From: CAYQQR01 sp964420035 | GTDB taxonomy: Bacteria > Bacteroidota > Bacteroidia > Bacteroidales > SM23-62 | DNA length: 37,505 nucleotides | Direction: 5' to 3' | Assembly: GCA_964420035.1 (NCBI GenBank) | Contig: CAYQQR010000041.1 | Coordinates: 1-37,505 of the forward strand | Shown here: in pieces, positions 16,029 to 26,900 of the stretch | Layout: every line of letters begins with the position of its first letter | Numbering within the stretch: position 1 is the first letter of the stretch | Notes under the pieces: model-generated | Databases searched by the model: none | What the model saw: only the letters and a program-made list of their open reading frames with translations | Told to the model about the DNA's origin: nothing | Translations under genes and position numbers: made by a program

Positions 16029-17621
16029 TTACTTAAGCATATACCAATCCCAGAGGAGTGTAATGGAAATCCATATTAGAGGCAGGGCGATAGCCCATAC
16101 CCAGAGCTTTGGCCATGACTTCAGTCCTACAAAAGGACCTTTGACATCTTCAAGTGTCCAGATGGTTAGGTTTTTCAGCTTTGTACTATCTGTTGCTTTC
16201 TCCAGGAAGCTGAGCCCGTATCCCAATACCACGGTTATTGTAAAGGAAAGTGTACCGATAAATCCAAAATTGAAATCTGTTGTTAAATCAAGGGTAAAAG
16301 ATAAAACAAGTCCTGTAATCATACTGCTAAAAGCGGCCCATGAAGTAGTCCGCTTGAAGAATATGCCCAACACAAACAGGGCAATAATAACTCCCATAAC
16401 ATTTCCAAGAAACCCCTGCACCAGTTCCATGGCCGATTGTGCGCCGATAAACAGCGGTACAAAGAGAAAAATCAGGATCACAACACCCAGTTCTATGATT
16501 CGGATGTATGTTTTGGTTTGTTTTTCTGTAATGTTCTTTTTGAAAAACCTGAAATAAATATCCTGGGCGAAGAGTGAGCTGGACGAAGAGATCAACCCAT
16601 CTACTGTTGAGAGCAGTGCTGCCATGATCCCGGCTATAAGCAACCCTCTTATTCCCACAGGAAAATACTCAAACATCATGATGATAAAGGCTTTATCAGG
16701 AAGCATATCGTGCATTTTTACGCGCATGGCTGCCCCGGCAAGATATGCCAAAAACATCAGCACAGCATTGAAGATACCGGCCATTATCAAAGCTTTTTGT
16801 GCATGCGATTCGTCTTTGGAAGCCAATATTCGCTGAGCCATACTGAAATTGCAAACAATCCACGAGAGAGAAGCAATGATGGCATAGGTGAGCACAGCCG
16901 GCATAGGGAAAAATGCTTTTGTTCTCACATCAACTTCAGTTGGGGGTATAAGAGTATTAAACCTGTTTCCGGTCAGACCGGTGATGTTGAGTGCACGAAT
17001 TCCTTCAAATCCACCCAAAAGTATAAACCCTGTGATTCCCATTACAAAAATGGTTATCAGCAGGAATATGGCTTGAATTACATCCATCTTAAGCATAGTT
17101 TTCAATCCCCCGTACATCACATAAAATCCGGCTATGCAGGCTATCAGGGCAACATTTGCCCAGAAAGGCCAACCCAGCAGCTCTTCCAGCAAAAGTCCAC
17201 CCAGATAAACCGCATATGCCAGGAAAGCGATAATGGTGGATATCATTACCACCGAAAAAAAGGAGCGGGTCATTACATTAAACCTTTTTTCAAGGTATTC
17301 CGGGGTGGTAATGATCTTTGAGCGCCAGTAAATGGCTACAAAAAACATCGAAGCAAACCATCCTGAGATCCAGAAGTTCACCCCATTCCACTGGATTACA
17401 TAAAACCCGTGGATAAAACTCAAAGCTGCTGTGCCCATGATACCCGGATCAACAAACATGGCAATCAGTGTAAGACCGGTTTGCCACCACTTCATATGGC
17501 GACCACCCGTGAGAAATTCATGAGAACTGTTGCGGGCGTTTCTTCTGCTGATCAAAAACCCTATAATGAAAACAATGATAAAATAGCCAAGAACGATGAA
17601 GGACTCTAACAGGTTATTCAT
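16029..17621 (-). CDS. Sodium:solute symporter (SSS/SGLT-like)
   Basis: This 530-residue, highly hydrophobic protein has about 13-14 membrane segments. The N-terminal pattern (SRRNARNSSHEFLTGGRHMKWWQTGLTL), then TTPEYLEKRFN, YGGLKTMLKMDVIQ and ISSSSSLFAQDIYF, is characteristic of the SSS family, including the helix 8 Ser-rich sodium-site region. It probably imports a sugar or uronate with Na+, which suits a marine habitat. It lies 67 bases after the GH39 gene and 18 bases before the cytoplasmic beta-helix gene. A second, unrelated carrier (MFS) in the same operon suggests two different imported products. Confidence 0.9.
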   Translation of the reverse strand: MNNLLESFIVLGYFIIVFIIGFLISRRNARNSSHEFLTGGRHMKWWQTGLTLIAMFVDPGIMGTAALSFIHGFYVIQWNGVNFWISGWFASMFFVAIYWRSKIITTPEYLEKRFNVMTRSFFSVVMISTIIAFLAYAVYLGGLLLEELLGWPFWANVALIACIAGFYVMYGGLKTMLKMDVIQAIFLLITIFVMGITGFILLGGFEGIRALNITGLTGNRFNTLIPPTEVDVRTKAFFPMPAVLTYAIIASLSWIVCNFSMAQRILASKDESHAQKALIMAGIFNAVLMFLAYLAGAAMRVKMHDMLPDKAFIIMMFEYFPVGIRGLLIAGIMAALLSTVDGLISSSSSLFAQDIYFRFFKKNITEKQTKTYIRIIELGVVILIFLFVPLFIGAQSAMELVQGFLGNVMGVIIALFVLGIFFKRTTSWAAFSSMITGLVLSFTLDLTTDFNFGFIGTLSFTITVVLGYGLSFLEKATDSTKLKNLTIWTLEDVKGPFVGLKSWPKLWVWAIALPLIWISITLLWDWYMLK

Positions 17622-17688
17622 TCAAATTTCTTTGTGATGATGTATTCCGGATCCTATGGTTTGCAGCATTCGGTTCAGTTGATGCACA

Positions 17689-19203
17689 TCATAGTTTAAT
17701 TTTTACCAGGGTAATTCCCGGGGTTATCATGTCAAACTCCAATTGAGATATTCCACTATTTGCTGTAATGGTAAATTTTGAACCGTCCGCTTTTAAACGG
17801 TTATTCTCTTTCCATAGCTCTCGTTCTTCATATCTGATGTAAGCCGGCGAATCAGACTTTTCCCATTTTTTCACAATATTATTTTGCTCCTGACTTATTC
17901 TGTAAAGATTTATTTCACTGGTTGACAGGTCAAAACCAGTGGGTAATTCTATTTGGACGCGTACTGTTTCCGATGGATGGTGCGGTTCAAAACTGTGATC
18001 ATAGCTGTATACCATGACTGAAAAACCTTTGTCTTCACATGTTGCAATAGCATTTAGCTGTTGATCTTCCGGGTTGCTTATTATCTGAAGCCTTTTATTA
18101 TCCAAATAACCGAGAAGCTGGTGGGCAAAATATGAAGGCTTTTTCAATCCCTGCAAATTCATCATGCCATAATTACCGTGAAAAGTTTCCGCCCCATATC
18201 CCAATTGATTGTAGATGTCCGAAAGGCACCAATAGGCGAAATAATCAGCATTTTGGGAAGTTTCTCCAATAGTTTTTACAATAAAGGCTGCTTCATTGGC
18301 AGTTTCACGCGAGGGATCACATGGAAGCCATGACCGCCCCCATTCATTCCAATGTATTTCACCTTTGAAGTTATGTTCTTCTGCAATTTCTCTGACTCCC
18401 TTTATTACCCCACCGATAAAATTTGGCGATTTATTCATCTTATCTTCCTGTGGCCCCGAGAAAGGAGATAATGCAGCAAATTCACTGTCATTATTGTAGA
18501 TATGGCCAATAAGATAATCAGGCATGCAATTGTTTTTCTTGGCAAAACAGATGAATTCAGGAATCCATTCGGCTCTGGCAGTGGATGGTCCGCCGACTCT
18601 AAAATCAGGGTCCACCTTTTTGATTGCATTCCATGTAGTTTGCCAGAGTTTAAAGAAGTCTTCCTTATTGCCACTGAAAAAGGCGCCAAGATTAGGTTCG
18701 TTCCACACTTCATAGTACCACTGCTTCATCCGGGTTTTTCCATAGCGGTAAATATTATGTTTTAAAGTAGCTGAAACAAGTTCAGCCCATTTCGCATAGG
18801 ATCGGGGTAGAGAGACATTGTTGCGGGTATCAAAAACCGTTTGCGTTCCTGAGGCTAGTGCCGAAGGCATAAATGCAGTTGTAAATACGGGTGATATCCC
18901 AATATCAAGCAATTCATCAAAAATATAGTCAATATATTGCCAGTTCATCCGGTAATCACCCTCCTTGTGGTTTTTAAAGTTTTTAGGATCCCGGCCAAGT
19001 ACGAACAGATTGTCGTCATACAGCCCAACTGCTCTTATGTGATTTATGCCCAATTCTTTGTGCGCATATTCCAGTTGTTTCAAACAATCTTTTCGACCTA
19101 TCCATCTCATCTGGTCAATATTTCCCAATCCCCTCCAGGTATGTCTGAATTTAATGCCTGGAGTGTGGTATTGTGGCCTAATTCTTAGTTCCGAAGCAGC
19201 CAT
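17689..19203 (-). CDS. Cytoplasmic GH39-like glycoside hydrolase
   Basis: This 504-residue protein shows a clan GH-A TIM barrel followed by a beta-sandwich. YYEVWNEPNL carries the acid/base Glu169 and GEIHWNEWGRSW the nucleophile Glu287, spaced as in GH39. Known GH39 activities include beta-xylosidase and alpha-L-iduronidase, and both retain configuration. No signal peptide is present, so it acts after import. It is the second gene after the terminator, between the secreted beta-helix protein and the Na+ symporter. With the sulfatase, an acidic sulfated glycan is conceivable, but specificity cannot be read from the sequence. Confidence 0.82.
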   Translation of the reverse strand: MAASELRIRPQYHTPGIKFRHTWRGLGNIDQMRWIGRKDCLKQLEYAHKELGINHIRAVGLYDDNLFVLGRDPKNFKNHKEGDYRMNWQYIDYIFDELLDIGISPVFTTAFMPSALASGTQTVFDTRNNVSLPRSYAKWAELVSATLKHNIYRYGKTRMKQWYYEVWNEPNLGAFFSGNKEDFFKLWQTTWNAIKKVDPDFRVGGPSTARAEWIPEFICFAKKNNCMPDYLIGHIYNNDSEFAALSPFSGPQEDKMNKSPNFIGGVIKGVREIAEEHNFKGEIHWNEWGRSWLPCDPSRETANEAAFIVKTIGETSQNADYFAYWCLSDIYNQLGYGAETFHGNYGMMNLQGLKKPSYFAHQLLGYLDNKRLQIISNPEDQQLNAIATCEDKGFSVMVYSYDHSFEPHHPSETVRVQIELPTGFDLSTSEINLYRISQEQNNIVKKWEKSDSPAYIRYEERELWKENNRLKADGSKFTITANSGISQLEFDMITPGITLVKIKL

Positions 19204-19265
19204 GTATTAATATCGTTTTTTTATCTTTTATAATTAATGATGCTTATGCAGCCAACATTCTTTAG

Positions 19266-20882
19266 TTAGTTGCAGGTTATGGGATTGGTGTATTTCCAAA
19301 GTGAATTTTTATCCTGTCCTGTTCTTCGTTTCCATTTTGAAAATGTGAGCTGACCTCCGGTAAGGTGCTCTCCATCCGGAAATTGCTTTTTGCAGGTAGG
19401 ATGAAAGTAGTGATTGTTATCCGACTGAATGGTCTTAAAGAACTCGTTGGATGCCCAGGTTGAAGGTGGGTTGGGATTGTTGTATTCGAAAAAGGAGAAT
19501 AATACCTGATCCTTTTCTGTGGCAATGATATGGTTGTTGAATATCTTCCAGTTTTCGCTGTTAATTTCCCAGTTATTATCTTCCTTAACAATTCGTCCGT
19601 CCTGCCCAATGCTAAACTGATGGTTGTTGGAGCATATAACAGAGTTTTTCACACTAACATTGGCATGACCATAGCCTTTGATACCAATATCATTGTTTTT
19701 GATAGTACAATTCTCAACGATGGCAGGCTTACGGCTTCCTTCGAGCATAATCCCTGCTTCCTGGTTATTCTCAATCAATGAGTTTTTGATAATATAGTTT
19801 TCATTGTCCCAGTCAAACCAAATCGCGAGGCAGTAATTGTTAAATACTTTCATATCTTCGAGAATAACATTACTGTTTCCTCCAAATATTTTTATTCCCG
19901 CAGCGTCATGGGCAATCATTTTGGGAGCGTTTGTACGCCAGTTATTTCCGTAAATCTGTACATTCTTTATATGAATGTTTTTTCCCATCCATGAGCCCAT
20001 GCCCCTTTCACCGTTATGGCGTACCAAAATTTTTTTGACGGTTACATTGCTGCACTTTTCCATTTCAAAGCCCACACCATTGTTCCATTGAAATATACAA
20101 TCTTCAACCAAAAGATTTTCAGTTTCAAAAACGGTGAGTGCATCCTGGTGTATTGTATTTGCCGTGTGCTGAAACACTAATCCTTTCAGTACCAGACCCT
20201 GTCCATCATACACAGTTGCCATGACCAAACTGCCATTCCTCCCCTGTTTGTATATATCATATCCTCTGGTTGCAACCTCTATTATTGAATTTCCCGGATC
20301 AAAATCGTCTGAAGGCTTTAAGTAAATCCTGTTATTATCTTCATCAACAAAAAAACTATTTTCAACCAAATCCTCTTTACTCAAAACCTGCAGCACCGGA
20401 TGCGAATCAACAAACATCAACTCTCTGCGCTTCTGATAATCTGACATGTAACATGGTCCAAAACAGAAATTGTCATCATCAAAGAACCCCCAATTAAAAA
20501 ACCAGTCATGATAGTAAATATCCCCTTCCATGGTCCAGTCTTCAAATATGTCACTTCCCGATATAAATACCTCCCCTCTTGTTTCTGCCTCAATTATAAG
20601 AAGTTTATTGGAGTATATATCCAGATATGATCTATAGTGCCCCGGATAAATGATTATCCTTGCCGGTATATTTTTGCTTATTAATAAAGCTTTCTGAATC
20701 GATAATAAAGGCTTCTCCGGCGTCAACCCTGAATTTAAGTCACTTGCTTCGGGATGATTATTATTTACATAGATTGTTAATTCCACTGAACTGCAATCTA
20801 TCTCGGCAAAGGCAAACACCTTAAAGCATAGAAAAGCTAAAATGGATGTAAAAACCAGTCTTCGAATTATAAAAAATATCAT
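19266..20882 (-). CDS. Secreted right-handed beta-helix protein
   Basis: This 538-residue protein has a clear signal peptide (MIFFIIRRLVFTSILAFLCF, cleavage near AFA-E). It is followed by a DUF1565-like opening (YVNNNHPEASDLNSGLTPEKP) and beta-helix rungs (for example ENLLVEDCIFQWNNG, NVTVKKILVRHNG, YIIKNSLIENNQ). No sorting domain or lipobox is present, so it is probably periplasmic. It is the third beta-helix protein of the locus and the most divergent. The fold suits polysaccharide lyases and GH families, but no catalytic residues are identifiable. It is the first gene after the terminator at 21037-21063, so it may have its own promoter. None was found that matches the phylum consensus. 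Confidence 0.75.
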   Translation of the reverse strand: MIFFIIRRLVFTSILAFLCFKVFAFAEIDCSSVELTIYVNNNHPEASDLNSGLTPEKPLLSIQKALLISKNIPARIIIYPGHYRSYLDIYSNKLLIIEAETRGEVFISGSDIFEDWTMEGDIYYHDWFFNWGFFDDDNFCFGPCYMSDYQKRRELMFVDSHPVLQVLSKEDLVENSFFVDEDNNRIYLKPSDDFDPGNSIIEVATRGYDIYKQGRNGSLVMATVYDGQGLVLKGLVFQHTANTIHQDALTVFETENLLVEDCIFQWNNGVGFEMEKCSNVTVKKILVRHNGERGMGSWMGKNIHIKNVQIYGNNWRTNAPKMIAHDAAGIKIFGGNSNVILEDMKVFNNYCLAIWFDWDNENYIIKNSLIENNQEAGIMLEGSRKPAIVENCTIKNNDIGIKGYGHANVSVKNSVICSNNHQFSIGQDGRIVKEDNNWEINSENWKIFNNHIIATEKDQVLFSFFEYNNPNPPSTWASNEFFKTIQSDNNHYFHPTCKKQFPDGEHLTGGQLTFSKWKRRTGQDKNSLWKYTNPITCN

Positions 20883-20961
20883 TTCACATAGTATTTGAGC
20901 ATACGTTTTCCACTCAGGCTATTAAATAAACCTGTGATGATTTATCTTAAAAATGGTTTGG

Positions 20962-20993
20962 TATCCCTGCTTCTGTATATCCCTGCTTCTGTA
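20962..20993. repeat. Perfect 16-bp tandem duplication
   Basis: The unit TATCCCTGCTTCTGTA occurs twice in direct succession (20962-20977 and 20978-20993) in the gap upstream of the beta-helix gene. It is probably a small slippage duplication in the promoter or leader region. Confidence 0.85.
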
Positions 20994-21036
20994 ATTATTA
21001 AATCCTAAAATCTTTCAAATTATACATATAGGGAAA

Positions 21037-21063
21037 GGATAATCAATAAAATGAAGATTATCC
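21037..21063 (-). terminator. Candidate terminator or attenuator after the SGBP gene
   Basis: GGATAATC (21037-21044) and GATTATCC (21056-21063) form a perfect 8-bp stem with an 11-base loop in the 271-base gap after the surface lipoprotein gene. No long U-run follows on the minus strand, so termination may be partial. It separates the susCD segment from the downstream enzyme genes. Confidence 0.45.
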
Positions 21064-21153
21064 CTCCCCCCCTGCATATCTAACCATTGGATTAGAACAA
21101 AAACAGTATAAACAAGCTTAAACAGGCCAGCTACTAATGAATTTACTAAATGG

Positions 21154-22221
21154 TTATTCAGGCATATTTGTAATACGGAAATTCTTCAGGAATATCTTAT
21201 GCGAATCCCAGTGATCCTGGCCAAAAGCCGGGATAAACCAAGCAAAGTCAACTTCATCGGAGGTCCCGTCCATGGTTAGATCTACTTCACCTTCATCATC
21301 CAAATTAAAAAACAATGTAACCCACTCGTCGGGGTTTTCAACAAATGCCTCTTTGACTATGAACCAGCCTGCCTTATCTGAAGATGCTTTATATTTTTCG
21401 AGATTACCCAGCCGGAACTGGAATTTAACCCCTTTGCCGGGGACGCTTAAATCTGAAAAGGATTTTGGACTATCCGGGTCGGTTTGATAATAAACATCTA
21501 TCGCGATAACCCTGATGCCTGCATTGGCTAAGTCTAACTGTTCAGAGGAAGGCTTGACCATATCATCAGCGTACCACCCAAACACAGGGATCATATATCC
21601 ACCCCAGGCAGTACCTCCACCATCTTCCAAAATAGAAAGTCTGGTCATCATGACTCCACTCCCCCCTCCGGGAAGATCAGCTTCAAAATCCCAGTTATCA
21701 TCGGCATATCCCCCCCTGCATGTAAGATACATGGTTGAAGAACCTTCCACACCGGCATAAGTTGCGCCTGGCGCAGGATTCAAACCTTCGCCTTCCCACC
21801 AGTCACTCCATTTTGCTTCATCAGAAACCTTTTGACTAAAATCTGCAAGTAAATAGTCAGGCATAATATACGCAACCAGAGCAGTTACCCCTATTTTCTC
21901 CCCCTTCTGATCAATTACCTCAAATCTTAAATCTATATCCCCTGATGCATCTTCCGAAAATGTGTAAAGATGAGTAAATACATCTTCAAACGTACCTTTT
22001 TGATATGTTTTAATGGTTTCATTGTTAAGAGTTACCGATTGCAAATCTCCCTGAACCTCTATGGTAAACGTTACAGTGTCACCAGGCTCTAAAGAAATTG
22101 CCAATGGAGAAACTTCAATATCAAGTGCAGGTGCCATTGGTTCGTCATCCTTGCAACTAAATAATGATGCTGTAATAAAAACCAGCATAAAGAAATTAAT
22201 CATTTTTGTTTTCATAATCAT
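21154..22221 (-). CDS. Surface glycan-binding lipoprotein (SusE/F position)
   Basis: This 355-residue lipoprotein has a signal ending ASLFSC (Cys23). The mature start CKDDEP fits the Bacteroidota surface-export signal (Lys plus acidic residues). An Ig-like beta domain follows (about 35-120), then a larger aromatic-rich domain with WSDWWEGEG, WGGYMIPVFGWY and FRITNMPE, suited to carbohydrate stacking. Position directly after susD (30 bases) is the usual place of the surface glycan-binding protein. These proteins are highly divergent, so the glycan cannot be named. It should cooperate with SusCD at the outer membrane. Confidence 0.8.
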   Translation of the reverse strand: MIMKTKMINFFMLVFITASLFSCKDDEPMAPALDIEVSPLAISLEPGDTVTFTIEVQGDLQSVTLNNETIKTYQKGTFEDVFTHLYTFSEDASGDIDLRFEVIDQKGEKIGVTALVAYIMPDYLLADFSQKVSDEAKWSDWWEGEGLNPAPGATYAGVEGSSTMYLTCRGGYADDNWDFEADLPGGGSGVMMTRLSILEDGGGTAWGGYMIPVFGWYADDMVKPSSEQLDLANAGIRVIAIDVYYQTDPDSPKSFSDLSVPGKGVKFQFRLGNLEKYKASSDKAGWFIVKEAFVENPDEWVTLFFNLDDEGEVDLTMDGTSDEVDFAWFIPAFGQDHWDSHKIFLKNFRITNMPE

Positions 22222-22251
22222 GAATTTTTAGTTAATAAAATAATTGTGGTG

Positions 22252-23898
22252 CTAATATCCGGGGTTTTGAGTTATTAGTCCTTCGTCTTTATTCATTTCA
22301 TTGATTACATATTGCGGGATGGGAAGAAGCAATCTTTCCTTTGTAGCATTTGTTTTCCCTTGCCTGTGTAATACTTCCAGTGCCTTCTCAGGCCTTCGGA
22401 TAAGGTCAAACCATCGATGGCCTTCAAAGGCAAGCTCAAGCCTCCTCTCGACATAAACATATTCCAGGAAATCAGCATAACTTAGACCTGAATAATCTAT
22501 CTCCGATGGTTGTTCGAGAGAGAGGCCATAAGCTCTTCTTCTGACCCTGTTCAGATACTCATATGCCAATTCCGTGGGCCCGTTATTCACTTCATTCTCC
22601 GCCTCAGCGAACATAAGGTAAACATCAGCTAACCTGAGGATATAAAAATTATCATCAGCCTCCCCATTGTCAGAGTTTTCCCATGCCGAATATTTATTTA
22701 CATTGTATGGTGAAAGGTTATAGTCAGGAGGTTTATTAAAATTATTAGTCGTATCACTGTACAGAGAATCAGCCTCATGGTAATAATCCAGGATCGTGAC
22801 ACTTCTCCTTCTGTCACCCTCCTGAAATGCCTCTATAATACCTGTTCCATCCGGAACTGCATAATTACCATTTCCCCTGTTATCGTTTGATGTGGTAGGT
22901 ACACATATACCCCAGCCATTAAAGGACCATGCTCCATCAACTCCCCCCTGAAAACGAGGCGAATACGATAGGTTGTAATAACTGCCAATACCATTGCGTT
23001 GTGGAATATAAACCCCGGTACCTATACCTTCAAAGCGATAAAAATATTGTCCGGAGAGATAACTGATCTCAAAAATAGATTCTTTGCCATGAGAATTGTC
23101 AACATCAAATAATTTCTCATATTCTTCTTCAAGGGAGAAAGGACCGTTCTGAATAACTTCCCAAAGCACCTCCCGGGATTTTTGGAAATAAACCATATCA
23201 CCATTATTACCTGCAATTGTAATATAAACCTTGGCCAGTAAAGCTTTTGCCGCCCACCGGTTAGCTCTTGCAATATCCTGACCTTGCCAGGACAGGGGAA
23301 GGTTTTCTGATGCAAAGAGCAAGTCGGGGATGATTCCTTCTTCATATACCCGGGCAACTGGAGTGCGCGGTATCATAATATCCTGTTCGTCCGTAACCTC
23401 TTCGAGAAACAGAGGAACATCACCAAACAACCTTACCAGATTAAAATAAAACAATGCCCTTAAAAATCGGGTCTCTGCCTCAATATTGTTTTTAAATTCC
23501 TCACTTAATTGTGCCTTCCTGATGTTTGAAAAAACAACATTTGCTCTTGCAATCCCAACATAACTTGCTAAAAAAATGTTTATGCTGGTAAAACTTTCAG
23601 GGGTAAGGTAAAAGTTGTCAATCGCATCACCCATAAGTGAATTAAACTGAGGATCATCCCCAGGCTGTGCATCATCAGAGGCTAACTCAAGGTAACGTAC
23701 CATAACAATATTATAGTAATCTGATCTTACAAGCACGTTATAAACACCTGCCATAGCTATACGAAAATCTTCTTCTGTTTTAAAAAAATTGTCGATTTCA
23801 AGAGTTTCCGGATTTTCTCTTTCAAGGAAATCTTTACTGCAGGAACTCCAGAGAAGGTTAAGAACTATATAAATGACAATAATTATCCTCTTTTTCAT
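22252..23898 (-). CDS. susD: SusD/RagB-family starch-binding-like lipoprotein
   Basis: This 548-residue lipoprotein (signal ending LLWSSC, mature start CSKDFLERENPET) has the SusD hallmarks. These are the SKDFLE-NP start, NFFKTEEDFRIAMAGVYN, the TPR-like helices with EARFLRALFYF-type text (AETRFLRALFYFNLVRLFGDVPL), the RLADVYLMFAEAENE segment, and the C-terminal RRLELAFEGHRWFDLIRRP. It forms the lid over the SusC pore and captures oligosaccharides at the cell surface. The gene begins 12 bases after the susC stop, so the two are co-translated. Confidence 0.97.
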   Translation of the reverse strand: MKKRIIIVIYIVLNLLWSSCSKDFLERENPETLEIDNFFKTEEDFRIAMAGVYNVLVRSDYYNIVMVRYLELASDDAQPGDDPQFNSLMGDAIDNFYLTPESFTSINIFLASYVGIARANVVFSNIRKAQLSEEFKNNIEAETRFLRALFYFNLVRLFGDVPLFLEEVTDEQDIMIPRTPVARVYEEGIIPDLLFASENLPLSWQGQDIARANRWAAKALLAKVYITIAGNNGDMVYFQKSREVLWEVIQNGPFSLEEEYEKLFDVDNSHGKESIFEISYLSGQYFYRFEGIGTGVYIPQRNGIGSYYNLSYSPRFQGGVDGAWSFNGWGICVPTTSNDNRGNGNYAVPDGTGIIEAFQEGDRRRSVTILDYYHEADSLYSDTTNNFNKPPDYNLSPYNVNKYSAWENSDNGEADDNFYILRLADVYLMFAEAENEVNNGPTELAYEYLNRVRRRAYGLSLEQPSEIDYSGLSYADFLEYVYVERRLELAFEGHRWFDLIRRPEKALEVLHRQGKTNATKERLLLPIPQYVINEMNKDEGLITQNPGY

Positions 23899-23910
23899 AA
23901 CCCAAGGTTT

Positions 23911-26900
23911 TCAAAAATTTATACCAATCGAAAAAACAACAGATTTAGCCATAGGATATGCACCCTGGTCATAGCCGGGAAAATATGCTGATTGTGCATT
24001 TGAGCTAACCTCCGGGTCAAACCCGGAATACCTTGTTAACGTGATGATATTTTGACCTGTTAAACTTAATTTACAATTACTTACATTCATCCTTTCAAGA
24101 ATTGCAGCAGGCAAATTGTATGAAAATGTAACATTTCTTAGTCTTATAAATGAGCCGTCCTCAATCCAGCGATCAGAATATAACTGCCAGTTATTATTGT
24201 TATCAACTCTCGTAGCCCTTGGGGTGACACCATCGCCGGGATCTTCTTCAGACCGCCATCTGTTAAGGGTATTGGCCGTTTGATTTCTATCGCCAAGCAT
24301 ACCTTCAAGGTAATAGCGGGTCATATTAAATATTTCGTTTCCTGTCTGCGCATAAATAAAGGCGCTTGCCTCAAACCGTTTCCATGTTACGCGGTTTGTA
24401 AAGCCTAAAATAAGATCGGGCATGGCATTCCCAATCACCGTGTGATCTTCGGAAGATATTTTTCCATCCGCGTTTACATCCACATATCGAATATCACCGG
24501 GTCGTGCAAATGGTTGAATAGAGACATCGTTTTCATTAACATACTCATCCACTTCATCTTGATTCATGAAAATACCGTCGGTCTTGTAGCCATAGAAATT
24601 GCCCAATGGCTGACCATTTTCCAGAAATGTCAATCCTGCCCTGCCATTAAACGGACTAAGCATTTCGAAGCCATCTTCTCCCTGCGGAAAGGATAGAACT
24701 CTGTTTCTGTTTGCTGAAAAATTCAGGTCGCTCAGCCATCTGAAATCTTTTGTGGAAATAATGCGTCCACTTAGCAACATTTCCATACCTTTATTTTCAA
24801 TAATTCCGGTATTATCCCAGTACGGTTCAGCAAAACCCATTAATAGTTTTGGCCTCATTAAAACCAATACATCAGATGTGACTTTGCGGTACAAATCAAT
24901 TGAAAACTCAAAGCGATCATTAAGAATTCCTATATCTGCACCCAAATTGCTTTGTGCCGTTTCTTCCCAACCCAAATCAGGGTTTGCTGCAGTCATGGGC
25001 CAGACGCCCATTTCCGGTGCGTGACCTGAAAATGAATAACCTACTTCTGAATATAGCTGAGCTGAAGCATTATAATTGCCAATTTCCTGGTTCCCTGATA
25101 TCCCATAGGAATACCTCACCATAATGTTGTTAAAAAAATTTGAGTAGTTATCCATAAAAGACTCATCAGACAACCTCCACCCGACTGAGAAGGCAGGAAA
25201 AACTCCATACCGGTTATTTCTTCCAAACCTGGAAGAACCATCCCTTCGAACAGTCATTGCAATAAGATATTTACCCATGTAATCATAGTTCACCCGGCTA
25301 AACATTGATTGTAAAGCATACTCACTGTAAGAACCTGATGAAGCATTGTCAATCTCAAGGGACCCGGCAAATGTATTAAGGGATAAAAAGGGAAAATTCT
25401 TCCTCGACATATAAACCCATTCTCTGTGGAATTCCTGAGCGCTATACCCGGCCAATACTTCAAGACTGTGCAATTCTGAAATATTGGGTTGAAACCTCAG
25501 GGTATTCTCCAGCAACCACATGTTTTCAGCAATGGTTAAACGGCTTCTCCCGGTATTTTCATTATCAAATCCATTTCTGATCAAAGCCGGAGCAAATAAA
25601 TTTCCACTATTTTCATTATAATCAAATCCCAAATTCAGACGGTAAGTAATATTAAAAGGCAATTCCACATCAGTAAACATATTCCCGATTACCCGGTTAT
25701 TCCGGGTATTCATTTCATTAATATCAATGGGAGCAATTGGATTTCTCATATTTGCAAAATATGCAGGTGCTCCCGCTGTAATCGAGCCGTCCTCCCTGTA
25801 AGGGTTAATTAATGGCAAATAGCTAAGTGCCGGCGTTATCATTGCCCCTGTTCCCTCCATTCCATCCGACGGAATCAGGTTACTATTACTTCGGGTTACT
25901 GATATCGAAGATCCAAAGTCGATACGAGAGCTTATACTAAAATTGTTATTCACCCTGAGGGAATACCTTCTGAAATCGGAAGATTTAATAATACCCAATT
26001 GGTCATAAACTCCTGCCATCAGGGCATAGTTTCCTCTCTCACTACCGCTGGTTATCGATAACTGATGGTTTTGTAAGGGAGCTGTTTGCAAGATTTCATT
26101 TTGCCAATCAGTGCCATCTCCAATCCGTCTTTCTATGTATTCAAGATCAGAAAATGCAGGAACCTCACTGAAATAAGGGTCTCCCCCCATATATATAGGT
26201 GCATTTACAGCTCTTGCTGCTTCGTTTGAAAGTTCCGCGAATTGTGAAGCGTTAAGCAAATCATATCTTTTTGCTATAGTTTGAATCCCAAAATAAGTTT
26301 CTAAAGCCACCCGGGTTTCACCTGATTTTCCTCTCCGGGTTTGTATAAGCACTACACCGTTAGCCCCCCGGGAACCATAAATTGAAGTAGCGGCGGCATC
26401 TTTTAAGACAGTAATACTCTCAATGTCTGAAGGGTTAAGAGATGCCAGCACATTTTGCGGCTGCCCTCCCCCGCTTGGGCTAATCACGGCACTAAGGCTG
26501 TTATCGTTATAAACAGGGACTCCGTCGATTACATAAAGGGGCTCATTGCTTGTACCACTTGTGGCACCTCTTACCCTTACCGTCACCGATCCACCGGGTG
26601 CAGCAGAATTTTGTGTAATAACAACTCCAGCCATCCTTCCCTGCATGGTCTGGTCAAGACTGGTGACCGCCATGTCTGTTATATCCTCTGACCGCATATG
26701 ACCTACCGACCCGGTTACGTTCCGTCCCTTCTGAGTACCATACCCGATCACCACTATACCTTCAAGCTGTTCGACGGCCGGCTCCAGGTATATATCTACA
26801 TTGCTCCCTGATTCTATCGTAATCTCCTCAGAAACGTATCCAATAAAACTAAACCTTAGAGTCACCTCCTTTTCTGATACAGGCAAACTGAATTTTCCAT

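Noticed and set aside
16710..17321. 203-codon plus-strand open frame
   Set aside because: It lies antisense within the symporter gene, which has clear membrane-protein coding character. The plus-strand product is Cys/His-rich shadow sequence.
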